Shown here in pieces: positions 47,041-60,604 of a stretch of DNA of 64,000 bases; the first letter of the stretch is position 1; every line of letters begins with the position of its first letter. A program made the translations under genes and the position numbers. The stretch spans positions 38,198,207 to 38,262,206 of the forward strand of contig NC_044283.2 in the NCBI RefSeq assembly GCF_004027225.2, read 5' to 3'. The notes beneath the pieces are model-generated. The model did no database searches and was not told the DNA's origin. It worked only from the letters and a program-made list of their open reading frames with translations. Origin of the DNA: Strigops habroptila. Lineage: Eukaryota; Chordata; Aves; Psittaciformes; Psittacidae.

Positions 47041-50000
47041 CAGTTACTCAGTGAAGAAAAGAAAGATATTTAGGTTGCAAAGTCAAGGAGCTAAAAGTTA
47101 GGAAATGCCAAATTTACTGTTGTCTGTGCAATGGTGACCTCAGTGAAGAAATGCATTATTAACTGTCACAGTGCAAGAAGTCTAATTCACTTTCTCAAGT
47201 AAAAGAACGACCTCTATCTTCTAAATGTCTTCGTGCCAAGTGCTGAAAATACATGCAGCTCAGACAGTGCCAGAAGTAGCATTCTGAAATTACTATTGCG
47301 AAGTCAAAGGAAATAGCTTGTATCCTGTGGGGGGAGGGGGATGAAACCCCTGGAGTAACTTTCACTCCCTCTCTGTATAATTTATGTTACCTTGATTTGC
47401 ATTCTGTTGTTTTTCAAATGCATACTATTCATTTTATATTCTTTTTCCTTCCTTGCATCCTGCTTGCTACCTAGATCATCTGGTGCATTCTCATCCACTG
47501 AGAAATAAGTTCTCTGGGAGGACAAGGAATGGTCCTCCCTTCACTCAAAATACTACTGCACTGCTCTAGCAAGTGAAGCCTTTTTCTAGCTAGGATACAG
47601 TTTTACACATGTGGTGTAGTTTCTTCTGTTCAGTCATACCAGGATTTTCTTCTCTCAGTCTTTAATCCTTTTTTTTTTGTCAAAAACTACCCAGTTTTTA
47701 CTCCATTTATATTCTGATCTCCCTTTGCTTAGCTGTTTCTTTGCAGTGTTTGCTACGTAACTTAGCCATCTTTTCTTCTCCCTGTTATTCCCATGCCTGG
47801 CAGTAGCTTTTTGAAAGTCTAATATTCCTATCCCTATCCATGATGTGATAAACACAATATGAAAACTGAAGTCAGTGGTAACATCTGCCTTGCTGTACCG
47901 AGTTCCGCTTTTTTGACTATCATCTGGCTCAACTTGTATTGTCTTTACAAAAAATAGCAGTCATATATATATAATAGAGATAAATATTAATCAGTTAGAC
48001 TTCCTTTAGAGTAGAATGGTCTGAATTTTGTCATAAAACATCAAGAACAGACATTCTTCATTTTGAAGTGAATATTTAAAGAGATTAAGTGCTTAAGGCA
48101 AAGCTGTGATTTATCATAAAAACATAATCTGATTATTTTGTTTTAGTAATTTATTTTCTTGGATTTAGAACAGGATCTTAATAACTGTTCATTTTTAGAA
48201 ATGAACAATACTGTCTTAATAGGTGGGCATGATTGTCATTCTGTGTAGACACACAAGTCGTAATCTCTTGCATGTATACCGTTTGTATAACTGATGACAT
48301 CCATAGGCATATCAATTCACATGCACAGGTCTATGGTTTATGTTCACAGTTAAGGTAACCGCATGAAAATCCTAGCCATGCAGTGGCACCTGTACTTGAA
48401 CCAAGGACATGAGAGGAAAGCTTGAGCTCAAGGAGGGCTGTTAGATCACCCCATCTAGTTACATCACTCTTACTTCAAAGACAGTACATTTCAGTAAGCT
48501 CCTTCTGAATGGAGTACAATTTGAATTAAAGCAGCTAGTCTTGGTTAAGATACACCCCCAAAAAGTTGGCTGGTTTTGGCTTAAAGACGGCAAGAGATGA
48601 TTTGATAGATTTTTACTGATCCCTCTTCAAAGCTGGACATCTTCCTCTATTTGAATTTGTCTCACTTTTTGGATTATAAACACTGTTTTCTCTTCATGGA
48701 GGAACTAGTGTCATATAGTCAAGTTGCTTGTCTATTTTCTTGGGGTTTTTTGAAAAATACAGATTGAACATTTTAAGTTTCTCATTGTGCAACATATTAT
48801 TTATAATATTTTTATACGCCCATTTTAATTCTTCAATATCTTTTTAAGAAGTGAACAATAGGACTCATTACAGTCTTCCATTTTCAGTGTTCTCTCTACA
48901 CATACAAAAAACTGAGTAGCCCATTTCACCACAAAACTGTACTGGGAATGATGTTCATTTGGGTGCTCATTTTGACTCCCAAACCTCTTTCTGGAACCAC
49001 TGTTTTTCAATACTTGCTGTCTTATTCTGGAAATATGCCCTGTTTCTAGACTTTTCTTTTAAATTATGTGCATGCCAGTGTATTTGTATTGTGTAAGAAA
49101 ACCAGCTTATAGAGATGCTTAGCGTGTAAAAATATCTCCTGTATGGATCTAGGGGAGGGATTTTTCCCCCTGTAATTTAGGGTCTTTCCTTAATTGTTTA
49201 ACAACTATCTAACTATCAGCTTTTAATTGGGTAATAAAAGGCCTTTGTTGTCACCTTATGAGACTGTCAGTGGATGAAATAGGGCAACTCTAAGGTTAAA
49301 AATAAAAAAGGAAAAAGAAAGCACAAGATCTAGAAGACCTTATGCTATTTACCATGACTATTGCTTTTTGCAGACAACTCACAAGAATGCACAACCAAAA
49401 CCAACAGATATTTGATTTTTTTAACCTTTCATATTTCCTGAATTCCTGAGTGCTGTTGGGGATTGCCAAATGACTGAAGAAGGATTCAGTCCTGGGACAA
49501 TGTTGTGTGTTCTCAGCTAGTATCAGGATCTAGCTAAAGAAGGGAGCAATGTTTTTCCTAGTTATGTCTTTAAAGTACATTTATCGTGCAGCTTATACTC
49601 TGGCAGAAAACGCATTCTTAATCTGTTTTAAAACAAATAGATTGTGTACAGCTGTCCCTATCCAAGGCAAAATGATGATTTAATGCTGATTGAGAGAGAA
49701 GGCCTTTGAAGTGAGTGAGGCAGGAGCCCGTAGTATGTCTTTAGTGATCATTATCAGTCTTTCCCTGAAGGGTGTCCTGGTGCCAAAAGCCCTTTCCCCA
49801 AACTGGCTGAGGTGGATTCAGGACCAAATGCTTTGTAAATTTAAAAAGACCTTCGCATTCAGAGGCCTCTGATGTCTTATTCCTTTAGCTGTATTAATGT
49901 CTGAGAATAAGCAGATACAGCCTTTTTCACTGGTTAACTACAAACAGGGGTAAGGTCCACTGCTACACGGCACTGTGGGCATCACGAGAAGAGCAACTGA

Positions 50001-50327
50001 GCATGTATCCTGCAGTAAAATCAAAGAAGAGTTGCTGGGTTTGTTTGTTTTCCTTTTTCATATGAAAGCTGCTTTAGCAAAAGAAAAAGCATTTGGGTTT
50101 AGCCTTTTATAACTAAACACTTTTGTGAATAATTATATAAAAGCATAGAAAAAGCAATCAAGTTCTGTCTCTTGCTTGTTTGTCTCACAGCTATATGCCA
50201 AACACCAGTCACAATACATGTGTGCGTATGTGGACCTACGCATAAACATTGTGTATTATATACACATACACACATACGCTTACACTGCCGTCTGAAATGA
50301 AATGAGTGGTAAGTCATTCATATTTGC

Positions 50328-50351
50328 ATCTGTCTATCCATCTGTCTACGA
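50328..50351. repeat. 12-bp tandem duplication
   Basis: CATCTGTCTATC is followed directly by CATCTGTCTACG. It is probably part of a decayed (ATCTGTCT) microsatellite. Confidence 0.75.
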
Positions 50352-50549
50352 TTTTGTTAAAAAAATCCACAGTACCAGTGACAGAGAAGAGCAATCCTGT
50401 GTTGTTTCACACTAACAGTTGTAAAGAATGTAATTCTCATATAGCTGAAAGGTTGATGGCAACAGAAAGGAGGCACTAGGGAAACTGCATTTCCTTGTTT
50501 GACAACTACAATTTACATACATTTAGGAAGATGCTGATTTTGCTTCACC

Positions 50550-50575
50550 CAAAAAAACCCCAAAAAAACCCAACA
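50550..50575 (+). repeat. short A/C-rich tract
   Basis: A-runs alternate with C-runs, the same composition as the tract at 18949-19037 and the one at 56812-56875. Confidence 0.7.
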
Positions 50576-52981
50576 ATAATTTTCTTGGTAAACCTCTCTT
50601 AATCTCAAGTCACCAGAGTCTACAGTTTTACAAACCCCAAAATCCATCGTTACCTGTTTATTTTTAGCATTCTATAAATTGTCACCATGTACCCTCTCCC
50701 TGAACAGTGCTTACCATCAAAGACTTCATAGCTACTGTTTATAGAATCCACATTACTACCAGACTTTCTCAAATACCACAGTATTCGGCAAAGGCAAAAG
50801 CAAAAACACGATTATAAGCATAGAGTGCTCTTCTGTAAGTATGACCAAAACATTTTTATTTCCACTGCTGAAAAAGGATGCTTTGCTGTTGACTTCAGGG
50901 GGAGGGTGGGAAAGGAATCTGATCCTTTGATGGAGAAGCAGTTTGTGTAATTGTCTGTAATTTAAAAATTATGTAAATGTTGTACTGTGAGAGCTGCCAG
51001 ATTGACAATTCTGGGAATTTAAGTAGAGAGCAATAGCATGGGTTTCTCAACATTGCTCCATTATTGTGTTGCAAATCATGCCAGGAAGGAGATATGTCTT
51101 AAATATACATAACAAAGTGCAGAAAAGCACTTATAGACCCATATTGTAAAATTTTAATTCTTCCTCAACCTCCTCCCTCCCAGATAACCAAAACCAGACA
51201 AGTTTTTGGCTGAAAACATTCTGTTTGGGGCATTTTAATGAAAAATTGAAATCATAAACAATTTTTCCATAAGAAAGGAGGTTTTATATGAAATTTTCAA
51301 CTAGCCATATTAACTTCAAGACTTGTCTTCCTATACACATAAAAATTTATCTTGTTCTATCTTTTTTCTTTTTGATTTGGTTGATTTTTCAGCTTTAGTT
51401 CCTATTCTGTAACAAAACCTATCAAAACATGCAAAAATTTGAATGTTAATATGATTTTCACATTGCTTTTCAAAACAGTTGTTCTGTCAAGGTCTGACTA
51501 TTTCATGGCTAGGCAAAGTGAGGCATGGATAATACCATTCAGCATCAAAACCTACTTTGTTTCAATATCCTGTGAAACCCACAGTTGTGAATTTGACAGC
51601 TAAAGATTTCAGTGGGAACAGAATTGCAATGATAGGTCAGATCATTCTCTAAGACTTCTTAATCCTTCACCTTGCTAAATTCGATGAAGGTAGCAATTAA
51701 TCCCAATTATGGGGTTTGGTTTTATGCTAAATACAGCACAAAATTTGTTTAATGAAGTTTGTCTGATAAATTTTGCCTAGATTTAGTTTCTGACTGATTA
51801 GCCAGTGTCTCTAGCAGGGTGTCATTATTAGATTGGGTAAAGCGAATTATATGTTTTACAATTTATGCTTCTAGTTATGTAATGACAGTCTGTACACATA
51901 TCATTCAAAAGTTTTGTTGTTTTTTTTGGGTTTTTTCCCTGAATCTTTTCTCACTAAAATATCAGGACTTTTTTAACAATTCAGGGAAAATTTTGGTTTT
52001 GACATTTTCCATCACTTGCACGTTTCTGTTTTGTTCCAGAAGGCAATAAAAATGAATGACCTGCAGGTTTGGGGTTTGTTTCCTTTCAAAAAAATGTGAT
52101 GCTCTGCAAAACATCCACAATTTTGGGAAAATCATTTCAGAAGATGTAGGAACTCCAGAACAACGTACTTTTTCTACTTTATAGCTTGCTAATAATCAAA
52201 GAAAATTTTGAAAAGTTGCAAAGTTATGGTTACAGAATCAAGGATAGGAAAGTATCTCATATAGGTAGAGGAGATAATTGGCAAAACTTCACAAAAAGAC
52301 CTCAAACAAAGATGTTTCAAGACATAAAAATGGGAAATTTGCAAACTTTATGCAATTCTGCCGAAGTCCTGATGCCGCAAAGCTGCATTTGCTGTTTACT
52401 GCCTTGATCAGTTCTCTAGCAGTTGAAGGCCTACTTATCGTAATAGTACACAAAATTAGTAGATGTTTAGTGGATTGGATCCTTAGCACCCAGACACTTT
52501 TCTAAACCTATGTTCAAACCTAGGTAAGCTTATGTGTAATTAATTGATGTCAGTCTATTATTTTGTTTTCATGTCTGTGGCTGAGGAGCTTCGCATTCTC
52601 AAATTTCACATTTCTTGGCTTTCTTAAAAAAATTCTGTTGCCCAATTAGCACAATTGTTTCGTTTTTAATTCCTGAAGTATGTTTTGGGCTAAAAACTAG
52701 TCCCATATTAGCTCTATGAGGCATGCAAATAAAAAACATTTATTTACAACAGTAAAGAACAGTAAGAATAGCATAATCACACATAGTCAAAACCTGTTCG
52801 CCTTATTTAAATACAGCTGAAAGAAAAAAATGTGTTCATGCTTGAAGTAAGAACAAACTGGCAATTTTGGTCTCTAAGGAAAATATCTGAACAGACCATT
52901 GTAAATGGCATGAACAGCATCTCTGTGCTTTAAGCTTTCTGTCACCGTACTGTCCACTCTGAATGTTAATCTGAGTAGATT

Positions 52982-53004
52982 CTAATTTTGAAATCCAAAA
53001 TTAG
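52982..53004. repeat. 9-bp inverted repeat
   Basis: CTAATTTTG and CAAAATTAG flank AAATC. It is AT-rich and of doubtful significance. Confidence 0.6.
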
Positions 53005-54930
53005 TGTTTTTCTGTCCATGACTAAAAGAGATGCCCATGTTTTTTTGAGATATAACGTGATTTCAAGGTCCCAAGAATAACCAGCATTTGAAGGAATGAG
53101 GCTAATTAGATCAATTTATAGAAAAAATGCATGATCCTTTCTGTCCTTTCTTTAATAAACCACTGGCCAACATAATAAGGCTGACAAGAGGGTCCCTCAT
53201 AAGCAGAGAATTAACTAATTCTAAAGGATTAAGAATTAGCAGTGTGGAAAACTGTGACTTTCACCAGAGACTGCATTTTCTTCCAGATAAGCATGTCAGT
53301 GTGGATAATGAGCATGAATTTATACACCAAAACCAGGCATTTCTATGAATCCTAAGTAATTAGAATGAATTCGAGACCACCATCAACAAAAAAAACCCCA
53401 AGAGCTGACATGACTCTACTGTGTTTGCAGAACTACATAATGCAATCAGAAATTAAATGTGAAAAAATTGTGTGAACCACCTGAGAGAAGGGAAGGGTAG
53501 AATTCAATGAAAAATGATCCTTCTTGTCCCACTGTCCATTAAAGTCATTCTTATCTCCATTTTCTCTTTTTTTCCCACTTTTGCTATTTATAGTGTCCTG
53601 TGGACACACAGGTATTCACAGAATTTCAGTGGCAATTTTGCTGCTAAGTAGACCACAGCTTAAAATATTTTGTGATATTGTGCTATCAATGTTTTTCACT
53701 GTATCTGTGGTATTCAGAATAATAATAAATTTGGAAACACAGACTGAAGTATATTGGTTACGAATCAGTTAAAGAAAATGAGCCAAAAATAACATCTGCA
53801 CCAGCAAATCTGCACTGCTTAGCATACGGTTTTAATTTAAAAATATTTACTCCTAAATTTTGAGAGCTGTGAGAGGTTTTAGATGTGTGCTTCTCATTAA
53901 AAAGATGCTGGCAGATAGTGTAGGCCAAATATTGGCTCTGAAGAAAGAAAGGTTTAGAAGAAACCTAATATTAGGCCACATTGAGCCATTGATTTTTTTT
54001 TTCTTTTTTTATACAGAAGTCTTCATTGGTCCTAACAGAATTCTCTTCAATAATTTTATGCTAATAATTGAAATTCTTTCTTGACTTTTTGTCAGATAAA
54101 TGTTTAACTATGGTATTAGCTGGTACCTGGACATCATATAGTGATTAACTTGAGACAGACCAGTTTAGTTCTTTTGAAAAGATTTTAGCAAAAATCAGTT
54201 GTTAAATGTTAAAAATATGTCCTTTAAATACAGCATTAGGTATTTCAGTTTTTTGTTACTAAGACTGGTAAAATTACTCTTAATTTGTTTGACTCTTTCT
54301 AGAGAGGGTGAGGTCCCAAGTGTTAGAAGCAACTCAGCTCACTCTGAAGGGGAATGGAGCAGTAGGACTGTGTTGTCCAAATTGGAGGTGTGGGAGGGAC
54401 ATCACATGTGAATGTGCAACTGCACCGCTATTTGCATCTGTTAGTCCAAACCCACAAACAGAAGTCTTTGTTGTAGGTCGCAAGAATCAGCTTTGAAAGC
54501 TGCTGAGAATCACCTGTGCTGTCGATGTCTCAACAAGAATCCATCTATTTACCATCTGTTGCATCTCTTTCTATATCGAAGAATTTGGACCCTTAAAATT
54601 CATATGTATATTTCACAGTGGCCCCAGTCACTTCGTGGCAGTAATGAACATCACTCGGGACACTCTTCAGTCTTCCAAAAGACTGAGCTGAGCAGCCAAG
54701 CCTGAAATATCTCTTATTAGATTTTTCCTTAATTTAAATGGCTATGTTAAAGCCACATTTAATTTAAAGATTCCTTTAAAATACCTAATATTTGCGTGCT
54801 GGGTTGTAGACTGCCTGAATCACTATCCTTTTACTTTAAAATGACTTTTTAATTAAAAAAGAAAATACAAGAGAAGTAAAAACAAATTGACAATGCTATA
54901 AAAAGATTTTTATGTGATTGGGTAAATTTA

Positions 54931-54952
54931 AATATTTCTGCAAGGAAATATT
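54931..54952. repeat. 8-bp inverted repeat
   Basis: AATATTTC and GAAATATT flank TGCAAG. It is likely chance in AT-rich DNA. Confidence 0.55.
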
Positions 54953-56223
54953 CCTAAATATTTGGTGATTTTCTTTTTATTGTATTTAATTTTTCTATGA
55001 ACAGTTTGGATAAAAATTCTTTTAAATTGTCCATTGACAAAAGCTGTCCAGCAACAGAAAAGTCCACATCTGCTTCAATAGCAGACATATAAAACCTGTG
55101 TGACAAACATGATCATTAAACAATCTGATTTTCTTGTTGGGAGGGTTTAATGCTGTTGGATGTAGTATTAAAATGTAGAATTTGATAGTGTGTCTTAAAA
55201 TTTTAATGATGTGTTCATGAATATAAAACATGCTTCCACCAGTGACTTTATGACTTCTCCTCTGCATAATTAGTGGTATCTGTTTTACGAGCTTACTGTT
55301 GTTGCCTTAATCCCATGAAAATGTGAAACCACTGTAATAATTTACACCATTCAAGAGCTTTAAAGATACAGGCTGGGATTTCTTCCCATTTTCTCCTTCA
55401 CGTTACCTTGCTTTTAATACCCAAACAGAACTTTATGTGGCCTTCATGAAAGCTGGGCAAGGAAAAAAATTAAAGGATGGTATTTAATTCTGAACATTTT
55501 TTGTAACACTGTATTTGTTACCTCAGCTTAAATTTGCCTTGTTAGCTTCTGTTAGAGGATGAGACAACCTTCCTACCGCAAAGCTGGTAAATTTAAGTGA
55601 GTTCATTCTTTAAGGAATGTGCAAAATAACACGTGACTAACCTCCAGTGAGAAAAATAATGATCCACAATAACAAATCTATGACCACAATTGGCTAACTT
55701 CTGAATTATCATTTATCATACAATCTCTCCCCATTCTTCCTCCTCCAGACTTCAGCAAGCACCCACACAAATAAAACATCTTTTGATTCATGAGAGGCAA
55801 CATGGCATTTTGCGTAGAAACTTAGACCAGACATTAGACAAGAAAGACAGCATATTCTTCTTTGGTTTCACATCTGTAAACCAAGGCTGGTGCTGGTTAA
55901 AACAATGGTGGGTTGTTGTGGCATTTAACAGGGATGACTAATCTTCCTCCCCTCAAAGAATATAGTGAGGATGTGAATAGTATTTGCAAACATATATTCC
56001 AAATGAGCACACATGCTCCTGGAGGTTACCCGAAAGCAGAAAAGATGTCATTACCTGTGCGTTGTGCAAGGGCTATCCAGAACCTGATTCTGAGTTATTT
56101 CCCTCCAGAATTTAAACTAAATAAAAAACCAAAGCATGGACCACCAGGTAGCAAAGACAAAGAGTTTCAACTTTCAACCCAAAAAAGTGGAGTTTCTAGG
56201 AAGTTATGTAAATGTCATTCATC

Positions 56224-56241
56224 AAAAAAAAAAAAAAAAAA
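56224..56241. repeat. A18 homopolymer
   Basis: Eighteen consecutive A. The upstream 300 bases were checked for a retrocopy with a poly(A) tail, and I recognised no parent gene. Confidence 0.9.
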
Positions 56242-56811
56242 GTGAAAATGAATGCTGAAAATAGACAAAGTGTCTAGTGATGGTTTGGTAACACTGTTGA
56301 CTATAGCATTTGAAACAAGCTGAGTCACCAGTTAAACAAACAGCATCATTTCGCTATTCATATAGGGAGGAGACATACAGATAAAAAAATGTGCTCAGTG
56401 GAAATTACTCTTTCTGTGAAACCTGTGTAAAACATGAAAACAAGCTGCTATTATTTTCTGTCAAATGAGTTTCCTTTTAAAGAACAGTGTTTTGGTTGCT
56501 TATATCAGGGGGAGGTTATCATCTTTGACTGAGGATTAAAAATGGAGACGCATCATTGTCATAGGTGCTGTCATAGGAGTAGCACTTCCTGCTACACTTT
56601 TTATTATTCTCTGCAGACTTTCCTTTGATCAAGATACGATACATCTGGTGCCTTAAAAGAAATGTCATCCAGCCAGAAAACCTGGCCGTGAAAAGAATTT
56701 GGGCACAAGGAATCTGGGTTACCACACTCATGAGGCAATGTAGCATGATAAGAAAATGCAGTCAAAACAATCTATCATTTTAAAATTGTATTCATTTGGA
56801 ATTGTTCATTA

Positions 56812-56875
56812 AAAGAAAACAAAACAAAAAACCAACACCAAAACCGCAACAACTATGAAAAAAACATACCACAAA
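56812..56875 (+). repeat. A/C-rich tract
   Basis: Mostly A with C (AAAACAAAACAAAAAACC and similar units), with only a few G and T. Same class as the tract at 18949. Confidence 0.7.
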
Positions 56876-57792
56876 ACATGATGTTCCAAATTTAATCATG
56901 ATTTGGGATGAAAATAAATATCAGTGTATCAGAATGCCTCAAGGGACCAAGTCTTCACTGCTCACTCAATTCTAACACAAACAAGGATTCAGGTCCCGCT
57001 TATCTCAGGTCTTCCCATTTGATAAACATCAAGCAGCCCTGGCTGAAAGATCCTTGTTTCTCACTGCCTTTCAACGTGTCTACCACAGAAGGTCTTATCT
57101 TTTGCTCCCTGCAGCATGGTTGGGTAGGTGGAACTCTGATTTAAATCAGCCCCCCTTGCTATGGGGCTAACCACTTAAAGAGTTAAATTAATCTTGGTAT
57201 TTGGCTCTCACAAACAGTTCCAGTTTTGCACTCCCTATTTGAATTTTACTGGATTTTCTTCTGAAGAACATTTCTTTCTTGCTTACTTCAGTGGGAGGTT
57301 ATCTCTTTCCTTTGAAGGTTATATTGTGATTGGCAGCGGGTCAGGAAACTTCAGTCACATTGGCCTGCTGCGGAAATACTTTGAAAAATAAATGTGAAAG
57401 ACAAATGTTAAGTAAAGAGACTCCTTAATCAGCAGCAGTTCCATAAGACTTCAGACCCAGTGAGGTATCCATGAATGTTTTGTTTACACAGTTTATTAAT
57501 ATAGACATTTGGGAGCAATGGGAGATTTTCTGTTGACTTTGATAGTCAAGCTTAAGATGTATGCAAGGCTCATGCTCTGTTGGCAGGACGTTCACAAAAC
57601 GCTAGTCTAAAAAACAAATATGCTATACGGCCACTGTCAAGACTGCATGTAGATTAGCAGACTTTTGCTATTAGACAGTGCTGTGCTGTTGGATTCTCCA
57701 AAGCTTTGTCTTGCATTCACTGAGCTTGCTAAAAGTAGTACTTTATTACTATATGCCAGCATCAACAAAATTAGCACAGTAGTGTTTGAAAT

Positions 57793-57846
57793 GTCATAGA
57801 ATCATTTAGGTCGGAACAGATCTTTAAGATCATAGAGTCTGACTAT
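57793..57846 (-). mobile_element. CR1 LINE 3'-end fragment, reverse orientation
   Basis: TCATAGAATCATTTAGGTCG followed by GGAACAGATCTTTAAGATC and ATAGAGTC is the reverse complement of a CR1 3' terminus of an older subfamily, the type usually read as a tail ending in (ATTCTATGA)n. About 55 bases are recognisable; beyond 57846 the similarity fades. It lies in the opposite orientation to the copy at 25921. Confidence 0.8.
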
Positions 57847-57849
57847 AGT

Positions 57850-59400
57850 ATGTTTTCCCAATACAAAAAGGCTAGGATCTCTAATACTCTAATATGTTCT
57901 AAAAAATTATAATTTTTAGTTTTCTAATTTTACTCTTCATTTTTACCTAAATATACTGAAAAGAATTTATATATAGAAACTTCAGGATGAATTTGCATTA
58001 CATGTTATATGATGCAAAGTACATATGCTTTTGTTTCAAAGTCTCTGAGGCCTTGCAGTTTCTGATGTATAGCTCCAAATGCACTTAGAAGCGGATAACA
58101 ACATTAGAAGTGTTATGAATAATAACAAAGCTGGCTAAAAGCCTATTCTTTCTGGATAAATCAATTTTACTCTCACCAGTAGCAAAGGGAGCTGTGTGCA
58201 ACCAGCAGAAGGGCACATATCCCTTGGATTTAAAACTTGGGCTGTCCTCCTTTGATTCAGTTGATCTTAATAGCCATGTTTGCAGGGAGCCCAATTAGTA
58301 GCTGGTTGTAACATACTGTACCATATGTGCTGGATCTCTAAGGCACAAATAGGAGCTTAAGGATGGAGGGTCAAGCTTAACTGTCATTTTTATAAAAATT
58401 AATTTCCTCTAGGCATTTAAAAAGAAAAATGGTAGCAAACACTACAACAGCCTTTGTGGGAAATGCCAATTTAAGCAGTGGCCCATGTATTCCACTTTCA
58501 GTAGGTCAGAATGCTATACAGTACCTAACACATTTCTATATTTTGCACAGTGTACCCACTGCCCCCCGCTGCTATAGGGCACGGTCAGTCCAACGGAAAG
58601 TACCAGGAAATCTTCCTTTGCTTTAGTGTTTTGAGATGTGCACATAACCTCCATAAAGGACAGGTTTGGTCTCAAATTATGATTAGTTTGACAGCAAAAT
58701 GAAAAAAAGACGTTCCTATTTTTTCCTGGTTGCATCCACTTACTCACTCAACCCCAGCTCCAATATATTGCCTGCTCAGCTGTGCAATGCAACTGTTTAT
58801 ATGGCTGTGCTCTATGTCAGATCAGTTCAGTGCTATGAAATGTTGCTAAAGACCTCAAAAAAGAAAAAAAAAAGCAGAAGTAATTTTCCCTTTCACTGAC
58901 TGTCATGTCTGTCTTGTATTTGTTAACTGAACTATAGTTTTAGAAAATGATTCCTTTTGGAGTTACTTCCATTTCACACTTCTAGTTAGCGCCATGACTT
59001 ATTTTTCTCATTGTACTCCACAGTTCGGGGGTTCTAATTAGAGGAATAATTCACTGGTGAATTTTCAGCAGTATTAACATGCAAAGTCACCAAGGTTTTT
59101 TTGCTTTAGATGTATCTTTAAGCACAGAAAACTGATAGAGATGTCCTGACCTGCAGCTTCCATTTGGACAGTTGAGAGATATTGCCATGATTGGCTGTGT
59201 ACCCAGCTCCAGCCTCTGGCACCTCTGACTACTCAGCAACAGGCTGAGGTTTGGTCTTAAATTTAATAAAGAAACATCCTATTCCACAGGATAGACTTTT
59301 AGCTTTTCCAGAAGTGATATAAAGGAATATACAATTATAAGTTCCAAAAAGAAAAGTTTAGTATCAGTATAGAGATAACATATTTATGGTTGAAACCACT
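57850..59400. other. gene-free AT-rich DNA
   Basis: Nothing supportable was seen. Open frames at 58085-58294 and 58429-58747 overlap on opposite strands without recognisable domains. Confidence 0.6.
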
Positions 59401-59417
59401 AATGTGTTAATTCTTAC

Positions 59418-59870
59418 CTTGGTCCCCTTCTCCTTTCCCCCTACTGTCTCAGTAGGTCATTAGGGTTCATAAATGTACAATATCTAGCAGCAGGGGATAG
59501 CCGGAGTCCATGTAGCTCCATACCAGCACAGCTCTTAATTTGGATGTGATCTGCCCTGTACGCCTGCATGGAGGACGAGGACAAATAATGAAACTTCTTA
59601 TCCAAAATCTACTAAATTGGTTCTATCTGCAAAGTTGCACTGGCGAACTGGGCTTTTCAGCACATACTCAGGCCTTCCAGAGGACAAGGAAATTTTGGGA
59701 GAGTAAAACAAAGATTCTGGCAGCACATGGACGTTAACGCGAAGCAAGGCTGCAGCTCCCTGCAGGAGTCATGGCGCAGCATTGGGGCCCAAAATCCAAA
59801 AAGCAGCCCTGGAAAGGCTGAATGAAGCCTGGCCTGCCAGCTGAAGGTTTGCCCTGTCCGAAGGCAAGAG
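59418..59870 (-). other. CpG-enriched patch with possible minus-strand exon
   Basis: About nine CpGs lie between 59500 and 59860, against very few in the flanking kilobases. On the minus strand, CAAG|GTAAGA at 59416-59420 is a good donor, and a long pyrimidine tract ending GGACAG lies at 59854, giving a possible 436-nt exon. Stops occur in all frames I read, so it would be non-coding or contain only untranslated sequence. It could equally be a recently unmethylated enhancer or a GC-richer unidentified repeat. Confidence 0.2.
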
Positions 59871-60458
59871 ACATGGGAAGAAGACAAATAAATAAAACTT
59901 TCAGCAGAGGTATGTGGTCAGTCACCTTAAAGAATTCAATTGTCTTTCTGAGACACTTGTACTGGGCAAAAAATAACATAAATTAAAAAACCAGTCCTTC
60001 CTGAATGATAGGTTGATTCTGGGTCATGCGCAAGACTCGTGTAACAGGAACAAAGCAACAGGATTTTGGTTGTAATGAGAAAAACATAGGGGACATATAT
60101 GCTCCTCTTCTGTGTGATGCTTTATGAATAAATAGTGTAATGGGATCTTGACACAGATTCCTATAAACAGCATGGAGACTCACAGTAAATTTGTTTCCCT
60201 TCTGATATTGCTTTTTTTTTAATCATCGCTGCTAGATCCCATGAAGCAAGAAATATGCAGACAAATGATTGAAGATAATTTGGCTCAAAATTAATCAGGA
60301 GATGTTTGGAGTAATTTAAGAAATTATTGCACAAATCAACTATACATACACAACCATACCCCTTTCAGATTCTGTCTGTTAATGAGGAGCTTGAATACCA
60401 CCAAGTCATTTGAGCTCCATGAAACTCAGATATAGAAATCTGCTGAGAAGTGTAAACA

Positions 60459-60509
60459 CACTGTAAAGAGAAACTGAGGCACAGGGCAAACCACACTGTC
60501 TTTACAGTG
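60459..60509. repeat. 11-bp perfect inverted repeat, 29-base loop
   Basis: CACTGTAAAGA at 60459-60469 and TCTTTACAGTG at 60499-60509 are exact reverse complements. The loop contains AAACTGAGGCACAGGG, which resembles the MIR SINE core. The 51-nt stem loop would be transcribable from either strand. Confidence 0.8.
60461..60500 (-). repeat. possible MIR-type SINE remnant
   Basis: TGTAAAGAGAAACTGAGGCA then CAGGGCAAA resembles the reverse-complement MIR core. The match is short, and the segment also forms the loop of the inverted repeat above, so the origin is ambiguous. Confidence 0.28.
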
Positions 60510-60555
60510 CTTGTATTCTTCGGTTTTTTAATTGTTGCTGATAAAGAAGACATTA

Positions 60556-60604
60556 AAAGCAGCATTTATGCTGCTTTAAACTTTTAATTTAAACTAAATT
60601 AAAA
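60556..60604. repeat. two adjacent inverted repeats
   Basis: AAAGCAGCAT (60556-60565) and ATGCTGCTTT (60568-60577) are perfect arms around TT, with two more pairs beyond one mismatch. Next to it TTTTAATTT (60582-60590) and AAATTAAAA (60596-60604) pair around AAACT. Together with the repeat at 60459 this makes three stem loops within 146 bases. Confidence 0.8.

Larger units (their letters stand above)
41000..57780. other. gene-free AT-rich DNA
   Basis: Apart from the listed repeats and the hairpin at 46950, I see no exon, RNA gene or transposon. Open frames at 45625-45855 and 55913-56245 were read and contain no known domain; the second ends in poly-lysine because of an A18 run. Splice-like motifs (for example GAG|GTAAGA near 42007) lack partner acceptors with an open frame between. 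Confidence 0.6.

Noticed and set aside
55800..55900. Another MIR-like segment (GTTTCACATCTGTAAACCAAGG-type match)
   Set aside because: Only a short block resembles MIR and the flanks do not follow in order; not listed as a feature.
59734..59979. Minus-strand open frame with a signal-peptide-like segment (VLFICLLPMSLAFG)
   Set aside because: The hydrophobic run is the translation of a pyrimidine tract in front of an acceptor-like AG. It begins 26 residues in, and no mature domain follows.
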